A stretch of 54,499 nucleotides of DNA from an uncultured Bacteroidota bacterium (GTDB lineage: Bacteria > Bacteroidota > Bacteroidia > Flavobacteriales > Flavobacteriaceae), in the NCBI GenBank assembly GCA_902626365.1, contig CACOFE010000008.1:1-54499 (forward strand). The letters are read 5' to 3'. Below, piece after piece: positions 39,028 to 48,170 of the stretch; the stretch's first letter is position 1; every line of letters starts with the position of its first letter. Made by a program: the position numbers and the translations under genes. A model generated the notes under the pieces. It was given only the letters and a program-made list of their open reading frames with translations, ran no database searches and was not told where the DNA came from.

Positions 39028-40584
39028 CTAGAAAATCGTCGAAACAGAAATAGTAACAGCTGTATTTTGAGCGTCAACATTAATTTGATTTGTTAGACCA
39101 GTATCATAAAGTCTTTTGTATTTAGATGAATTGATTTTTACAAATGATAAATCAATCATAGTATCGTTTAGCTTGTATCCAATTCCAAGAGAGAATCCGT
39201 TAACTGAATCATCAATATTATCAAACTCGGAAACGGTATCGGAGTTATATGGAGAATCTTCAATCATATACCCACCTCTAAAGCTTAATCTATCGGCAAG
39301 AATTTCAGCACCAAACCTATATGTGTTAACATCTTTGAGTCTAAGCGATATTTCCTGATTAAGGTTTGAAAAGTGTATGTCATTTTGAGGTTTAAATTTC
39401 ATTGAGCTGTAATCTCTTCTAGAAAAATCAAAGCTGAATAAACCGAAATTTTTAAACACAAAAGCTGTACTTGCTGTTATTTTAGAAGGGGTTTTTAGAG
39501 TATAATCTTCGTAAATATTTATCGCATTTGGATTAGTTATTAGTAACGAAACATTATCATCTTCATCAATAATAGAGGTTTCTAGGTATTGACTTGTTTC
39601 TTCAGAAATTGTATACCAAGTAGGGGAGTCATAAGTAAAACCAAACCTAATAACATCAGAAACTTTAGTAATCATACCTAACTGAGCTGAAAATCCTTCT
39701 CCAAAAGTTGAAAGTCTATTTTCAAAGTATATCTCATTAATTCTAAATTGACCAGATTCACCATTTGAATTAGTCTCATTCAAAATTGTATAGTTGTCAT
39801 AATCAACAAAGTGACTATTTAAATTTAATCCAAAATAAATATTGTCTTTGTATTTAAATCCAGCATTAAATGAAAGTTTACCATTGTATCCTCTTGAGAT
39901 AGACCTATAACTCTGATTGAATGTGCCTGTCGGAACATTTGATATGTAAGAACTATTATTATCAGTAAATTCTAAGGGATCAATTATAAAAGATTCATAT
40001 CCTAAGAATGCTTGCTGATGAGCGTATCCGTATGTATTACCAATATCGACATATGCATTAGTTATTGACTCACCTTCAAAAGCCGAAATCTGATCTAATC
40101 TTAAGCCTTCTGCATTACTTAAAAAATAGCTATCAATTGAATTGTTATTATTGGCATTAAAAATTGAAAACTCATTAAAATTATTTTTAGACTGATTATA
40201 GGACACACCAATAGAAATTTTTTTCCAATTATTGTCACCATCAATATTTTCAAAATTTATCACACCACCAATTTGATTCAAAGTAAAGTTGTTTTTATCA
40301 AAATCATTAAATGCATTTAACATAGATACTTCTCCGGATTTATTATCTGAACCAAAGCTTAATGAAAAGTGTCCATCATTTAAAATAGCTGAACTAGCAG
40401 GGTTTATTGCTATTGCACTTAAATCTCCACCCAAGGCACCAAAAGCACCACTCATCGAGTTAAATCTGGCCGTTCCTTGGTAAGAGTTGCTTGAGTAATT
40501 TAAAGCATCATTAATATTCTGAGAATAAATAACACTATATGTAGTAAACACTGCAATTAAAAAGATTTTTAATTTACATTTCAT
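39028..40584 (-). CDS. Outer-membrane transport protein, FadL/OmpP1/TodX family
   Basis: The 518-residue protein has a signal peptide (FLIAVFTTYSVIYSQ). Its N-terminus matches the hatch region of FadL-like channels: YQGTARFNSMSGAFGALGGD and LSAIAINPASSAIL. The rest alternates as expected for a beta-barrel and ends in the aromatic residue Phe (VTISVSTIF), the outer-membrane assembly signal. Family members import hydrophobic compounds; the substrate is unknown. It follows a low-complexity lipoprotein by 16 bases and converges on the T9SS cargo gene with 12 bases between. Confidence 0.88.
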   Translation of the reverse strand: MKCKLKIFLIAVFTTYSVIYSQNINDALNYSSNSYQGTARFNSMSGAFGALGGDLSAIAINPASSAILNDGHFSLSFGSDNKSGEVSMLNAFNDFDKNNFTLNQIGGVINFENIDGDNNWKKISIGVSYNQSKNNFNEFSIFNANNNNSIDSYFLSNAEGLRLDQISAFEGESITNAYVDIGNTYGYAHQQAFLGYESFIIDPLEFTDNNSSYISNVPTGTFNQSYRSISRGYNGKLSFNAGFKYKDNIYFGLNLNSHFVDYDNYTILNETNSNGESGQFRINEIYFENRLSTFGEGFSAQLGMITKVSDVIRFGFTYDSPTWYTISEETSQYLETSIIDEDDNVSLLITNPNAINIYEDYTLKTPSKITASTAFVFKNFGLFSFDFSRRDYSSMKFKPQNDIHFSNLNQEISLRLKDVNTYRFGAEILADRLSFRGGYMIEDSPYNSDTVSEFDNIDDSVNGFSLGIGYKLNDTMIDLSFVKINSSKYKRLYDTGLTNQINVDAQNTAVTISVSTIF

Positions 40585-40600
40585 AATAAATTTTTAAAAA

Positions 40601-41716
40601 TTATCTACCAGATTTACCACCTCTAGATGGACTAGATCCTGATGAGATTCCACCACCTCTTGAGTAAGATGAGCTGGAGGATGGGCTGTAACTTGGCCTA
40701 GAAAAGTTACCACCTGATGATGAACCTGATGGCTTATAATTATTGTTGCTAGGTCTTGAATAGTTATTGCTAGGTCTCGAGTAGTTATTATTACTGGGTT
40801 TGGAATTATTATAATAACCATTACCTGAACTATTAGAAGGTTTTGACAAACTATTTGAAGATCCAGCATTATTGAAGGGTTTATTGTACATGTTTGGGTT
40901 TACCCTTGCTGAACTATTAATTCTATCAATTCTAGACAATCTATCACTTAAGCTATTAGAGTTAGATCTATTAAATCTATCACTGATGTTTGTATTTGAA
41001 AAATTATTAGACCTGTTCGATATCATATTTCTTGAACTTCTTCTGCCGCTAATAAATGATACATTCGAATTAAAGTCTCTTCCGTATGGGTTATAATTAT
41101 ACCATGAGTTATAAGGCCTCCACCATGGGTAATAACCATATGCATATCCATACCCATATCCATATCCAAAGTAAAAGGAGTCATAATATCCCCAGAAAGG
41201 GTTGAAAGGATCATACATTCCTACATAAAAAGGGAATGGTCTGGACCAATAATTATTGTAACCGTAACCCCACGTATTTAAACCCCCATAACCGAAACCA
41301 TAATTCCACATCCAATTTGGATATCTCCATCTAGACCAAAAACCATCATGATGATATGAGTGAATATTAATTACAATCGAATCTTTGTAATCTCCCCATG
41401 GTCCATAATTTTTTTCAATTGTATCGTTTTGCGAAGTTCTGTAATTTTCTACGTCTGTAAATAACTGATCACTAGTCTCAGTTTCCGAATACATCAAGGC
41501 TTTTTCGCTAAAGGCAGATTTATAATAATCATTATTTGCATTATCATTAATTTCTTGATTTTCAACAACTGCATAATCTTTTGAAATATCATTACTCTGA
41601 TATATACCGTCGTTTATATAACCGCTATATTGATATGACCCACATGAAGTAATAAGTAATGCTACAAATAGAAAATGAAATAATTTGTTTAAGAAATAAA
41701 ATTTTTTGTGGTCCAT
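40601..41716 (-). CDS. Low-complexity lipoprotein of unknown function
   Basis: The 371-residue product has a signal peptide ending in the lipobox ITSC, with the lipidated residue at Cys25. A central part is rich in Trp, Tyr and Gly (repeats of YGYG and NYW around residues 130-220). The C-terminal third is Ser/Asn/Pro/Arg-rich with SRPSNNNY-type repeats and ends RGGKSGR. I know no function. It is transcribed with the FadL-family gene and divergent from proS, an arrangement I recall in other flavobacteria. A role in envelope anchoring or protein interaction is a guess. Confidence 0.8.
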   Translation of the reverse strand: MDHKKFYFLNKLFHFLFVALLITSCGSYQYSGYINDGIYQSNDISKDYAVVENQEINDNANNDYYKSAFSEKALMYSETETSDQLFTDVENYRTSQNDTIEKNYGPWGDYKDSIVINIHSYHHDGFWSRWRYPNWMWNYGFGYGGLNTWGYGYNNYWSRPFPFYVGMYDPFNPFWGYYDSFYFGYGYGYGYAYGYYPWWRPYNSWYNYNPYGRDFNSNVSFISGRRSSRNMISNRSNNFSNTNISDRFNRSNSNSLSDRLSRIDRINSSARVNPNMYNKPFNNAGSSNSLSKPSNSSGNGYYNNSKPSNNNYSRPSNNYSRPSNNNYKPSGSSSGGNFSRPSYSPSSSSSYSRGGGISSGSSPSRGGKSGR

Positions 41717-41730
41717 ATCTCTAATTTTAA

Positions 41731-41761
41731 TTGTTGAACATTCTAAAATTAACTAGATTTG
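41731..41761 (+). promoter_or_regulatory. Bacteroidota-type promoter of proS
   Basis: TTG at 41731-41733, with a second TTG at 41734-41736, and TAGATTTG at 41754-41761 are 20 (or 17) bases apart, fitting TTG-N19/20-TAnnTTTG. The predicted start is near 41768, leaving a leader of about 40 bases before the ATG at 41809. This argues against the in-frame TTG at 41731 as a translation start. Confidence 0.72.
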
Positions 41762-41808
41762 TAATCTATATTTTATTTAAAATCAATTGTTATGCCAAGT
41801 TACAAAAA

Positions 41809-43284
41809 ATGGATAAAAAATTAGTTACTAGAGAAGAAGATTATTCTAAGTGGTATAACGAGCTTATTGTTAAGGCCGGTCTGGCAGAAAATTCTGCGGT
41901 TAGAGGATGTATGATAATTAAACCATATGGTTATGCTATATGGGAAAAAATGCAATCTCAATTGGATAAAATGTTCAAAGAAAGTGGCCATGAAAACGCA
42001 TATTTCCCCCTTTTTGTTCCTAAAAGCTTATTTGAAGCAGAGGAAAAGAATGCTGAAGGTTTTGCTAAAGAATGTGCAATAGTAACGCACTACAGATTAC
42101 AAAATGATCCTGAAAATAAAGGTAAACTTCGTGTAGATCCAAATGCAAAATTAGAAGAAGAGTTAATTATTAGACCTACAAGTGAGGCTATTATATGGAG
42201 TACTTACAAAAATTGGATTCAGTCTTACAGGGATTTACCAATTTTAATAAATCAATGGGCTAATGTTGTTCGTTGGGAGATGAGAACCAGATTGTTTCTA
42301 AGAACCGCGGAGTTTCTTTGGCAAGAAGGACACACTGCACATGAAACAAAAAATGAGGCAATAGAAGAAACAATCATGATAAACAATTTATATGCTGATT
42401 TTGCTGAAAACTTTATGTCAATGCCTGTTATAAAAGGGGTTAAATCTAAAAATGAAACATTTGCAGGTGCAGACAAAACATATTGTATAGAGGCTTTGAT
42501 GCAAGACGGTAAAGCTCTGCAGGCTGGTACTTCTCATTTTCTTGCTCAAAATTTTGCAAAAGCTTTTGATGTTAAATTTGCTGATCGAGATGGTAAATTA
42601 AATTATGTTTGGGCTACTTCATGGGGTGTTTCCTCCAGACTTATGGGTGCATTGGTTATGACACACAGTGATGATAGGGGATTGGTTTTACCTCCAAAAT
42701 TAGCTCCTCATCAGGTGATTTTTGTTCCAATCTACAAAAATGAAGAACAACTAAAATCAATATCTGAAGTTGTAAAAGATCTAAGATATAAATTAAATGA
42801 AGTTGGTGTCAGTTCAAAATTTGACGATAGAGAAACTAAAAGACCAGGTGAAAAATTTGCTCAACATGAGATTCAAGGTGTTCCTGTTAGAATCACAATT
42901 GGACCAAAAGATCTGGAAAAAAATTCTTTAGAGATATTTAGAAGAGATACATTTGAAAAGCAATTTATTCAAATTAATGATTCTGTTGAATATGTTTTGC
43001 AATTACTTGATCAAATTCAGGATAATCTATTTGAAAAAGCTTTGAGTTTTAGGGATGAAAATATTACTGAGGTTGATGATTTTGATGATTTTAAAAATAT
43101 TTTAGAAAATAAGGGTGGATTTATATCAGCACATTGGGATGGGACTGATGAAACTGAGAACAAAATAAAGGAGTTGACAAAAGCTACAATAAGATGTATT
43201 CCGGAAGGAGTAAAAAGTGCAGGAAAATGTATCTTTTCAGGAAAACCTTCAGAGCAAAGAGTTCTCTTTGCAAAAGCATATTAG
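41809..43284 (+). CDS. proS: Prolyl-tRNA synthetase (archaeal/eukaryotic-like type)
   Basis: ProRS charges tRNA-Pro. From ATG 41809 the protein has 491 residues, the usual size of the short ProRS lacking the bacterial editing insertion, and begins [19 protein letters not shown]. Class II motifs are seen in [35 protein letters not shown] (motif 2) and [19 protein letters not shown] (motif 3). The anticodon-binding domain begins near [11 protein letters not shown], and a C-terminal domain with RCIPEG follows. The open frame reaches to 41731, but that region holds the promoter. tRNA-Glu and rpsT follow. Confidence 0.96.
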   Translation: MDKKLVTREEDYSKWYNELIVKAGLAENSAVRGCMIIKPYGYAIWEKMQSQLDKMFKESGHENAYFPLFVPKSLFEAEEKNAEGFAKECAIVTHYRLQNDPENKGKLRVDPNAKLEEELIIRPTSEAIIWSTYKNWIQSYRDLPILINQWANVVRWEMRTRLFLRTAEFLWQEGHTAHETKNEAIEETIMINNLYADFAENFMSMPVIKGVKSKNETFAGADKTYCIEALMQDGKALQAGTSHFLAQNFAKAFDVKFADRDGKLNYVWATSWGVSSRLMGALVMTHSDDRGLVLPPKLAPHQVIFVPIYKNEEQLKSISEVVKDLRYKLNEVGVSSKFDDRETKRPGEKFAQHEIQGVPVRITIGPKDLEKNSLEIFRRDTFEKQFIQINDSVEYVLQLLDQIQDNLFEKALSFRDENITEVDDFDDFKNILENKGGFISAHWDGTDETENKIKELTKATIRCIPEGVKSAGKCIFSGKPSEQRVLFAKAY

Positions 43285-43313
43285 CAAATCACTTACATTT
43301 TTTCTTCAAGAAG

Positions 43314-43343
43314 TTGTATCATTTAAAAATAGTTGTATTTTTG
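43314..43343 (+). promoter_or_regulatory. Bacteroidota-type promoter of tRNA-Glu/rpsT
   Basis: TTG at 43314-43316 and TATTTTTG at 43336-43343 are 19 bases apart, an exact fit to TTG-N19-TAnnTTTG, followed by C. The transcript would start near 43350, about 22 bases before the mature tRNA. Confidence 0.75.
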
Positions 43344-43353
43344 CACGCGCAAC

Positions 43354-43368
43354 TATTGTTAAACAATA
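43354..43368 (+). repeat. Near-perfect palindrome in the tRNA-Glu precursor leader
   Basis: TATTGTT (43354-43360) and AACAATA (43362-43368) are inverted around one A. As RNA this can form a 6-bp stem with a 3-base loop right before the tRNA 5' end at 43372. It may guide RNase P processing or bind a regulator, but the stem is AT-rich and weak. Confidence 0.45.
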
Positions 43369-43371
43369 ATT

Positions 43372-43443
43372 GGCCCGTTCGTCTATCGGCTAGGACGCCA
43401 GGTTTTCATCCTGGTAAGAGGGGTTCGATTCCCCTACGGGCTA
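43372..43443 (+). tRNA. tRNA-Glu (anticodon TTC)
   Basis: The 72-base gene folds as a complete cloverleaf. The acceptor stem GGCCCGT pairs with ACGGGCT (one G-U pair) with discriminator A. The anticodon stem CCAGG/CCTGG encloses TTTTCAT with anticodon TTC at 43405-43407. The T arm has GGGGTTCGATTCCCC. CCA is not encoded. It lies in the gap between proS and rpsT with its own promoter. Confidence 0.97.
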
Positions 43444-43458
43444 CAAAATTTAAAAATT

Positions 43459-43716
43459 ATGGCAAATCATAAATCAGCTATTAAAAGAATTAGAAGTAGC
43501 GAAGTAAAAAAACAAAGAAACAGATATCAGCATAAAACTGCTAGAACTGCTATGAAAAAATTCTTTGAAATAACCAAAAAGAAAGATGCTGAAAAGGAGC
43601 TACCATTGTTAGTTTCAATGATTGATAAGCTAGCTAAAAACAATATTATCCATGATAATAAGGCTGCAAATTTAAAAGCTAATTTTGCCAAGCACGCTAG
43701 CGGTCTAAAGAAATAA
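43459..43716 (+). CDS. rpsT: 30S ribosomal protein S20
   Basis: S20 (bS20) is a helical protein binding the 5' and 3' minor domains of 16S rRNA. The 85-residue product starts MANHKSAIKRIRSSEVKK and ends KANFAKHASGLKK, typical at both ends. It starts 15 bases after tRNA-Glu and probably shares its transcript, so tRNA processing would create the rpsT mRNA 5' end. Confidence 0.97.
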   Translation: MANHKSAIKRIRSSEVKKQRNRYQHKTARTAMKKFFEITKKKDAEKELPLLVSMIDKLAKNNIIHDNKAANLKANFAKHASGLKK

Positions 43717-43739
43717 ACTTTTCAACAAAGCTATAGTAT

Positions 43740-44702
43740 TTACTGTTTTTTTAGAGTTTCTAACATAAATGACCTTGAAAATATAAAAGCTTTTTCACGG
43801 CTTTCAGGATTACCTCCTAAATTTACTCCTCTATCAACACAAAACAGAAATCCGATCTTTTGCATTATGGGTGAAGACATAGGAAAGTTTAAGTAGTTCA
43901 TTAAAACATCTCCTTCAGAATTAAGTTTAAACAAACAGTTTTTAAAACTATATCCTTTTTCGTTAAATTGAACTGGCTCTTGGCTGTCAAATGAATGATG
44001 AGAATTAGGATATACAGTTAAATTGACATTTGAATTTTTAGATATTTTTTTTACAAAATTAACACATGGTTCAGAAGGTGTCCAATCGTCTAATTCTCCG
44101 ATTAAAATATGAATTGGTGCATCAGTGAATTCTGTATTTTCAGGATCAAAAAAACAAGGAGGGTAAAAAGCCAAATGTGATGCAAATTTTAAATCATCAG
44201 TAATAGCATTCATCACTGGTTTCCATCCTGAAAACAAAGCTACAGCACCTCCTAAGCTCCATCCCGTTATTGATACTTTATTCTTGTCAATATTTGGATG
44301 ATTTGCTAATTCTGCAAACGCACTATATGCATCTAAAATAATTGCTGCAGTGGTTACTTCAACCTGTGAACCAACAGTGGATAATATATTTCTGCTTTTG
44401 AAACTATTTAATTCAAATGTAGCAAAACCACTTTGCTGATACATTTGCATATATTCATAGTGATGCTCTCTCCATCCTAAGCTTCCAGCTACTCCAATAA
44501 TTAAAGGGTATTTTTTTTTCTTACCAAGGGAATCATTAGGTAAGGTTAACTTTCCGAAAACTTCTTGCTCCTGCTGGTTTTCAAGGTCTGAAATTATATC
44601 ACTTAAAGCAAATGGATTAGCACTCTTAAAAACTATCTTCTCTGTTTTTTGTGCATTTGTATTAAAAAAAATTAAGAAGAAAAGTATAATAAATAAACGC
44701 AC
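43740..44702 (-). CDS. Secreted alpha/beta hydrolase, dienelactone hydrolase-like
   Basis: The 320-residue protein has a signal peptide (FIILFFLIFFNTNAQ) and an alpha/beta-hydrolase domain. The nucleophile elbow is GWSLGG, the likely acid lies in GELDDWTPSEPC and the His in YPNSHHSFD. The KKYPLIIGVAGSLGWREHHY segment holds the oxyanion region. The layout resembles dienelactone hydrolase/acetyl-xylan-esterase-like proteins; the substrate is unknown. It lies 26 bases downstream of rho on the same strand, so it is probably co-transcribed. Confidence 0.85.
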   Translation of the reverse strand: MRLFIILFFLIFFNTNAQKTEKIVFKSANPFALSDIISDLENQQEQEVFGKLTLPNDSLGKKKKYPLIIGVAGSLGWREHHYEYMQMYQQSGFATFELNSFKSRNILSTVGSQVEVTTAAIILDAYSAFAELANHPNIDKNKVSITGWSLGGAVALFSGWKPVMNAITDDLKFASHLAFYPPCFFDPENTEFTDAPIHILIGELDDWTPSEPCVNFVKKISKNSNVNLTVYPNSHHSFDSQEPVQFNEKGYSFKNCLFKLNSEGDVLMNYLNFPMSSPIMQKIGFLFCVDRGVNLGGNPESREKAFIFSRSFMLETLKKQ

Positions 44703-44728
44703 AATTTTATTATTATTTAATAGATATT

Positions 44729-46210
44729 TTATCCATTCATAGAAATAAGAAACTCTTCATTGCTGAGGGTTTGTTTAAATCTTTCATTGATAAATTCCAT
44801 AGCTTCTACAGGATTCATGTCTGCAAGATACTTTCTCATGACCCACATTCTCTGAACAGTTTTTTCATCTAATAATAAGTCATCTCTTCTAGTACTAGAT
44901 GATGTAAGATCAATTGCTGGGAATATTCTTCTATTTGCAATATTTCTATCAAGTTGAAGCTCCATATTACCAGTTCCTTTAAATTCTTCAAAAATAACCT
45001 CATCCATTTTAGATCCAGTTTCAGTTAATGCAGTTGCAATAATGGATAAAGAACCACCATTTTCTATATTTCTTGCAGCTCCAAAAAATCTTTTGGGTTT
45101 ATGTAATGCATTTGCATCTACTCCACCACTTAAGATTTTACCTGAGGCAGGTTGTACAGTATTATAGGCTCTTGCAAGTCTGGTAATAGAATCAAGTAAA
45201 ATCACAACGTCATAACCGCATTCAACTAATCTTTTAGCTTTTTCAAGAACTATGTTTGCTATTCTTACATGTTCATTTGCTTCTTTATCAAAAGTTGAAG
45301 CAATTACTTCGCCTTTAACATTTCTTTGCATATCGGTAACTTCTTCAGGTCTTTCATCGATTAAAAGAATCAATTGATAAACCTCAGGATGATTTGCAGC
45401 AATTGCGTTAGCGACATCTTTTAAAAGCATGGTTTTACCAGTTTTAGGTTGAGAAACAATCATACCTCTTTGTCCTTTTCCAATTGGAGAAAATAAATCA
45501 ATTACTCTTGTGGAAATTGTATTATTTTTATCTGAAAGATTAAATTTTTCGTCAGGGAATAATGGTGTAAGATGTTCAAAAGATACACGATCTCTAACAA
45601 TCTTTGGATCAAGTCCGTTAATTTTATTTACCTGAATTAAGGGAAAATATTTTTCACCTTCTTTTGGAGGTCTAACATTTCCAAGTACAGTATCTCCCTT
45701 CTTTAAACCAAATAATCTAATCTGTGATTGAGAAACATAAATATCATCAGGAGATGAAAGGTAGTGATAATCCGAAGATCTTAGAAAACCATAACCATCT
45801 TGCATTATATCAAGAACACCTTCACTTTCGATAATTGCATCAAATTCAAAATCAGGTTCTTTGTATCTGTTTCTAGTATCTCTATTACCGTTTGGTTCAC
45901 CCTTAGGCTTACGATTTCTGTTATCTCTTTGATGATTATTAGGTTTTTTATCCTGTCTTTCTTTAACATCATCAGAAGAATTATCGACATTTTGATCATT
46001 ATTATTTGATCTAGATCTAGGATTAAATTTAGGTTTTGTTGCAACTTTTTTTTCACCCTCTTTTTCTTCGGGGTTAGAGGCTTGATGATCTAGAATTTTA
46101 TAAACTAAATCTAATTTTTTTAGAGTTTTATACTTTGAGATTTTTAGTTCTTCTGCAATCTCCTGTAACTCAGCTAATTTTTTTTCTTTTAATTTTGATA
46201 TTTCAAACAT
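44729..46210 (-). CDS. rho: Transcription termination factor Rho with Asn/Arg-rich insertion
   Basis: Rho is a hexameric RNA helicase that ends untranslated transcripts. The 493-residue protein has the N-terminal Rho-N helices ([20 protein letters not shown]) and then a disordered insertion at about 44-122, rich in Asn, Arg, Asp and Lys. The primary RNA-binding OB domain follows ([20 protein letters not shown]), then the ATPase core with Walker [24 protein letters not shown], Walker [18 protein letters not shown] and [20 protein letters not shown]. It is longer than E. coli Rho (419) because of the insertion, as in other Bacteroidota. Confidence 0.96.
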   Translation of the reverse strand: MFEISKLKEKKLAELQEIAEELKISKYKTLKKLDLVYKILDHQASNPEEKEGEKKVATKPKFNPRSRSNNNDQNVDNSSDDVKERQDKKPNNHQRDNRNRKPKGEPNGNRDTRNRYKEPDFEFDAIIESEGVLDIMQDGYGFLRSSDYHYLSSPDDIYVSQSQIRLFGLKKGDTVLGNVRPPKEGEKYFPLIQVNKINGLDPKIVRDRVSFEHLTPLFPDEKFNLSDKNNTISTRVIDLFSPIGKGQRGMIVSQPKTGKTMLLKDVANAIAANHPEVYQLILLIDERPEEVTDMQRNVKGEVIASTFDKEANEHVRIANIVLEKAKRLVECGYDVVILLDSITRLARAYNTVQPASGKILSGGVDANALHKPKRFFGAARNIENGGSLSIIATALTETGSKMDEVIFEEFKGTGNMELQLDRNIANRRIFPAIDLTSSSTRRDDLLLDEKTVQRMWVMRKYLADMNPVEAMEFINERFKQTLSNEEFLISMNG

Positions 46211-46239
46211 TGTTTTTTATTAATTTTTTTTGAAAATAA

Positions 46240-46251
46240 GCTCTAACGAGC
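46240..46251 (-). other. Short inverted repeat upstream of rho
   Basis: GCTC (46240-46243) and GAGC (46248-46251) flank a 4-base loop, about 30 bases upstream of the rho start codon. In the rho 5' leader it would be a small 4-bp hairpin. The rest of the 187-base rho/DUF4293 gap is AT-rich and holds no other structure that I can support. Confidence 0.3.
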
Positions 46252-46370
46252 AATTGTGTATATATAGGAATATAATCTTTGAAGTTGGAAATTTATACAC
46301 TGAAATAGTGAATTCCGGTACAATTATACAACATTATTTTAAAATCAACCTAATTTTTTTTTATTTCTGC

Positions 46371-46378
46371 TAAATTTG
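46371..46378 (+). promoter_or_regulatory. -7 element (TAAATTTG) upstream of the DUF4293 gene
   Basis: TAAATTTG matches TAnnTTTG and lies 19 bases before the ATG at 46398. No TTG is found 19-20 bases upstream, so the promoter is only half supported. Confidence 0.4.
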
Positions 46379-46397
46379 TTTTGTAAAAAATTAAAAT

Positions 46398-46874
46398 ATG
46401 ATACAAAGAATACAAACCCTTTATTTGTTATTGGCTTCTGTTTTTTATTTTTGCTATTGGTTTTTTGGATTAAATTGGTATCAGTCAGGATTTAAAATAC
46501 TCCAAGATAATTTTAGCAATGACTTCGTTATAAACTCCCCGATTTTAGAGTTAATTTTAATAATTACATCTTATATTCCATTAGTAATCCTGATTATCTG
46601 TGTTATTTCGATATTCTCTTATAAATCCAGAATCAAACAAATTTTAATTTGTAAAATATCTCTTTATCTAAGTTTGTTTATGTCTTTTTACACATTATTT
46701 TATTTTTATTTTACCTTGGAAGGATTGGTAGCAATTATGTCATCTAAAACCTTAGAGATTTTAATGTATGCAGCAATTCTAAATCCGTTTGTGTGTAGTT
46801 ATTTGATTTATTTGGCATTAAAGTCTATTAGAAATGATAATGAACTAATTGAATCCTTGGACAGAATTAGATAA
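46398..46874 (+). CDS. DUF4293 membrane protein
   Basis: The 158-residue protein starts MIQRIQTLYLLLASVFYFCY, the N-terminus typical of DUF4293, and has four hydrophobic segments separated by short charged loops. It ends with a polar NDNELIESLDRIR tail. Function is unknown. Its location divergent from rho is conserved in Bacteroidota. Its stop codon abuts the stop of the convergent metallophosphoesterase gene. Confidence 0.85.
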   Translation: MIQRIQTLYLLLASVFYFCYWFFGLNWYQSGFKILQDNFSNDFVINSPILELILIITSYIPLVILIICVISIFSYKSRIKQILICKISLYLSLFMSFYTLFYFYFTLEGLVAIMSSKTLEILMYAAILNPFVCSYLIYLALKSIRNDNELIESLDRIR

Positions 46875-47366
46875 TTATCTGTTAAACTCGATAATTTCCA
46901 AATTTTCAATTTTTTTCCCATCTATTTCAAATCGCACCATAGTTCTTTTGTTATGAAACCCATGTTTTCCGATTGCTCCGGGATTTATATGAAGTAGATT
47001 ATTTTTTTTATCATTAATTACTTTTAAAATGTGAGAATGTCCGCAAATGAATAAGTCTACTTTTTCAGATTTTAATCCTTCAGAAATCCTTTTATTGTAT
47101 CGATTTGGATAGCCACCAATGTGTGTTATCCACACTCTAATATTTTCACAACTAAATCTGTAATCAAGGGGAAACTCATTCCTTATTAGATGATTGTCAA
47201 TATTCCCGTATACGCCTTTCAAAGGTTTTAACCGCTTAATTTTATCGACTACCTCAATACTTCCAATATCTCCAGCATGCCAAACCTCATCAACTGATTC
47301 ACAATAGGATAATATTTTGTCATCAATATATCCGTGAGTATCTGATATTAGAAGAATCTTTTTCAA
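46875..47366 (-). CDS. Metallophosphoesterase, YfcE/MJ0936 family
   Basis: The 163-residue protein has the calcineurin-like metal-binding motifs: ISDTHGYID at the N-terminus, WHAGDIGS, YGNIDNH, CGHSHI and HINPGAIG. It matches the small YfcE/MJ0936 phosphodiesterases, most of which act on artificial phosphodiesters with unknown natural substrate. It is divergent from truA and convergent with the DUF4293 gene. Confidence 0.92.
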   Translation of the reverse strand: MKKILLISDTHGYIDDKILSYCESVDEVWHAGDIGSIEVVDKIKRLKPLKGVYGNIDNHLIRNEFPLDYRFSCENIRVWITHIGGYPNRYNKRISEGLKSEKVDLFICGHSHILKVINDKKNNLLHINPGAIGKHGFHNKRTMVRFEIDGKKIENLEIIEFNR

Positions 47367-47391
47367 ATTAATTTTAAATAATTATTAAGCA

Positions 47392-47399
47392 TATATTTG
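47392..47399 (+). promoter_or_regulatory. -7 element (TATATTTG) of the truA promoter
   Basis: TATATTTG matches TAnnTTTG. The predicted transcription start is near 47406, so the TTG at 47397 lies upstream of the mRNA and cannot start translation. The TTG at 47421 is about 15 bases inside the transcript. No good -33 element is seen. Confidence 0.5.
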
Positions 47400-47420
47400 T
47401 TAGACAAATTTACAAATAGA

Positions 47421-48170
47421 TTGAGATACTTTATTGAACTTTCTTATAATGGCTCAGATTTTCACGGCTGGCAAAGTCAACCTAATGCAATTACTGTACA
47501 AGAAACAATTGAAAATTCTTTACAATTAATATTAAAAAACAAAGAATTAAAAATTGTTGGGGCAGGAAGAACAGATACGGGGGTACACGCAATGCAGATG
47601 TTTGCCCATTTTGATTTTAATCAAAATTTTGACAAAAATAATTTAATTTTTAAGTTAAACTCATTTCTTGGTAAGAATATTGTAATCAAAGATATCAGAA
47701 AAGTCTCTAAAAATGCACATGCTAGATTTGATGCAACATTAAGAGAATATGGATATTATATTACAAAGGTTAAGGACGTATATAACGTGGACACAAAATT
47801 TTATTTTTCAAAGAAATTAGATTTTAATAAAATTGATAAAGCAATTGAAATTATTAAATCAAATAAAAATTTTAAATCATTTTGTAGATCAAAAGCTGAT
47901 GTAACAAATTATGACTGTTTAATAAATGATTTTAAATATGAAATTATTAAATCAGAATTAATATTTAGTATCAGTGCAAACAGATTTTTAAGAAATATGG
48001 TTCGTTCAATTATTGGAACAATTTTAGAAATAGGACAGTCAAAGATTTCCAACAAAGAACTTATAGATATTATTGATAAATCAGATAGAATTTATGCTGG
48101 CCCGTCTGTACCTGCTCATGGATTGTTCTTAACTAAAGTTGAATATCCTGAAAATATATTTGTGCAATGA
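47421..48170 (+). CDS. truA: tRNA pseudouridine synthase A
   Basis: TruA makes pseudouridines 38-40 in the tRNA anticodon arm. From TTG 47421 the protein has 249 residues and starts (M)RYFIELSYNGSDFHGWQSQP, the normal TruA N-terminus. The catalytic Asp falls at residue 52 in GAGRTDTGVHAMQM, the position expected for TruA. RFLRNMVRSIIGTILEIG is the conserved C-terminal motif. A further in-frame TTG at 47397 lies in the promoter. The stop overlaps the ABC exporter start (ATGA). Confidence 0.93.
   Translation: MRYFIELSYNGSDFHGWQSQPNAITVQETIENSLQLILKNKELKIVGAGRTDTGVHAMQMFAHFDFNQNFDKNNLIFKLNSFLGKNIVIKDIRKVSKNAHARFDATLREYGYYITKVKDVYNVDTKFYFSKKLDFNKIDKAIEIIKSNKNFKSFCRSKADVTNYDCLINDFKYEIIKSELIFSISANRFLRNMVRSIIGTILEIGQSKISNKELIDIIDKSDRIYAGPSVPAHGLFLTKVEYPENIFVQ

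Noticed and set aside
41731-41808. N-terminal extension of proS from TTG 41731
   Set aside because: The segment holds the -33 and -7 elements and codes for a hydrophobic leader not found in ProRS; ATG 41809 gives the normal N-terminus.
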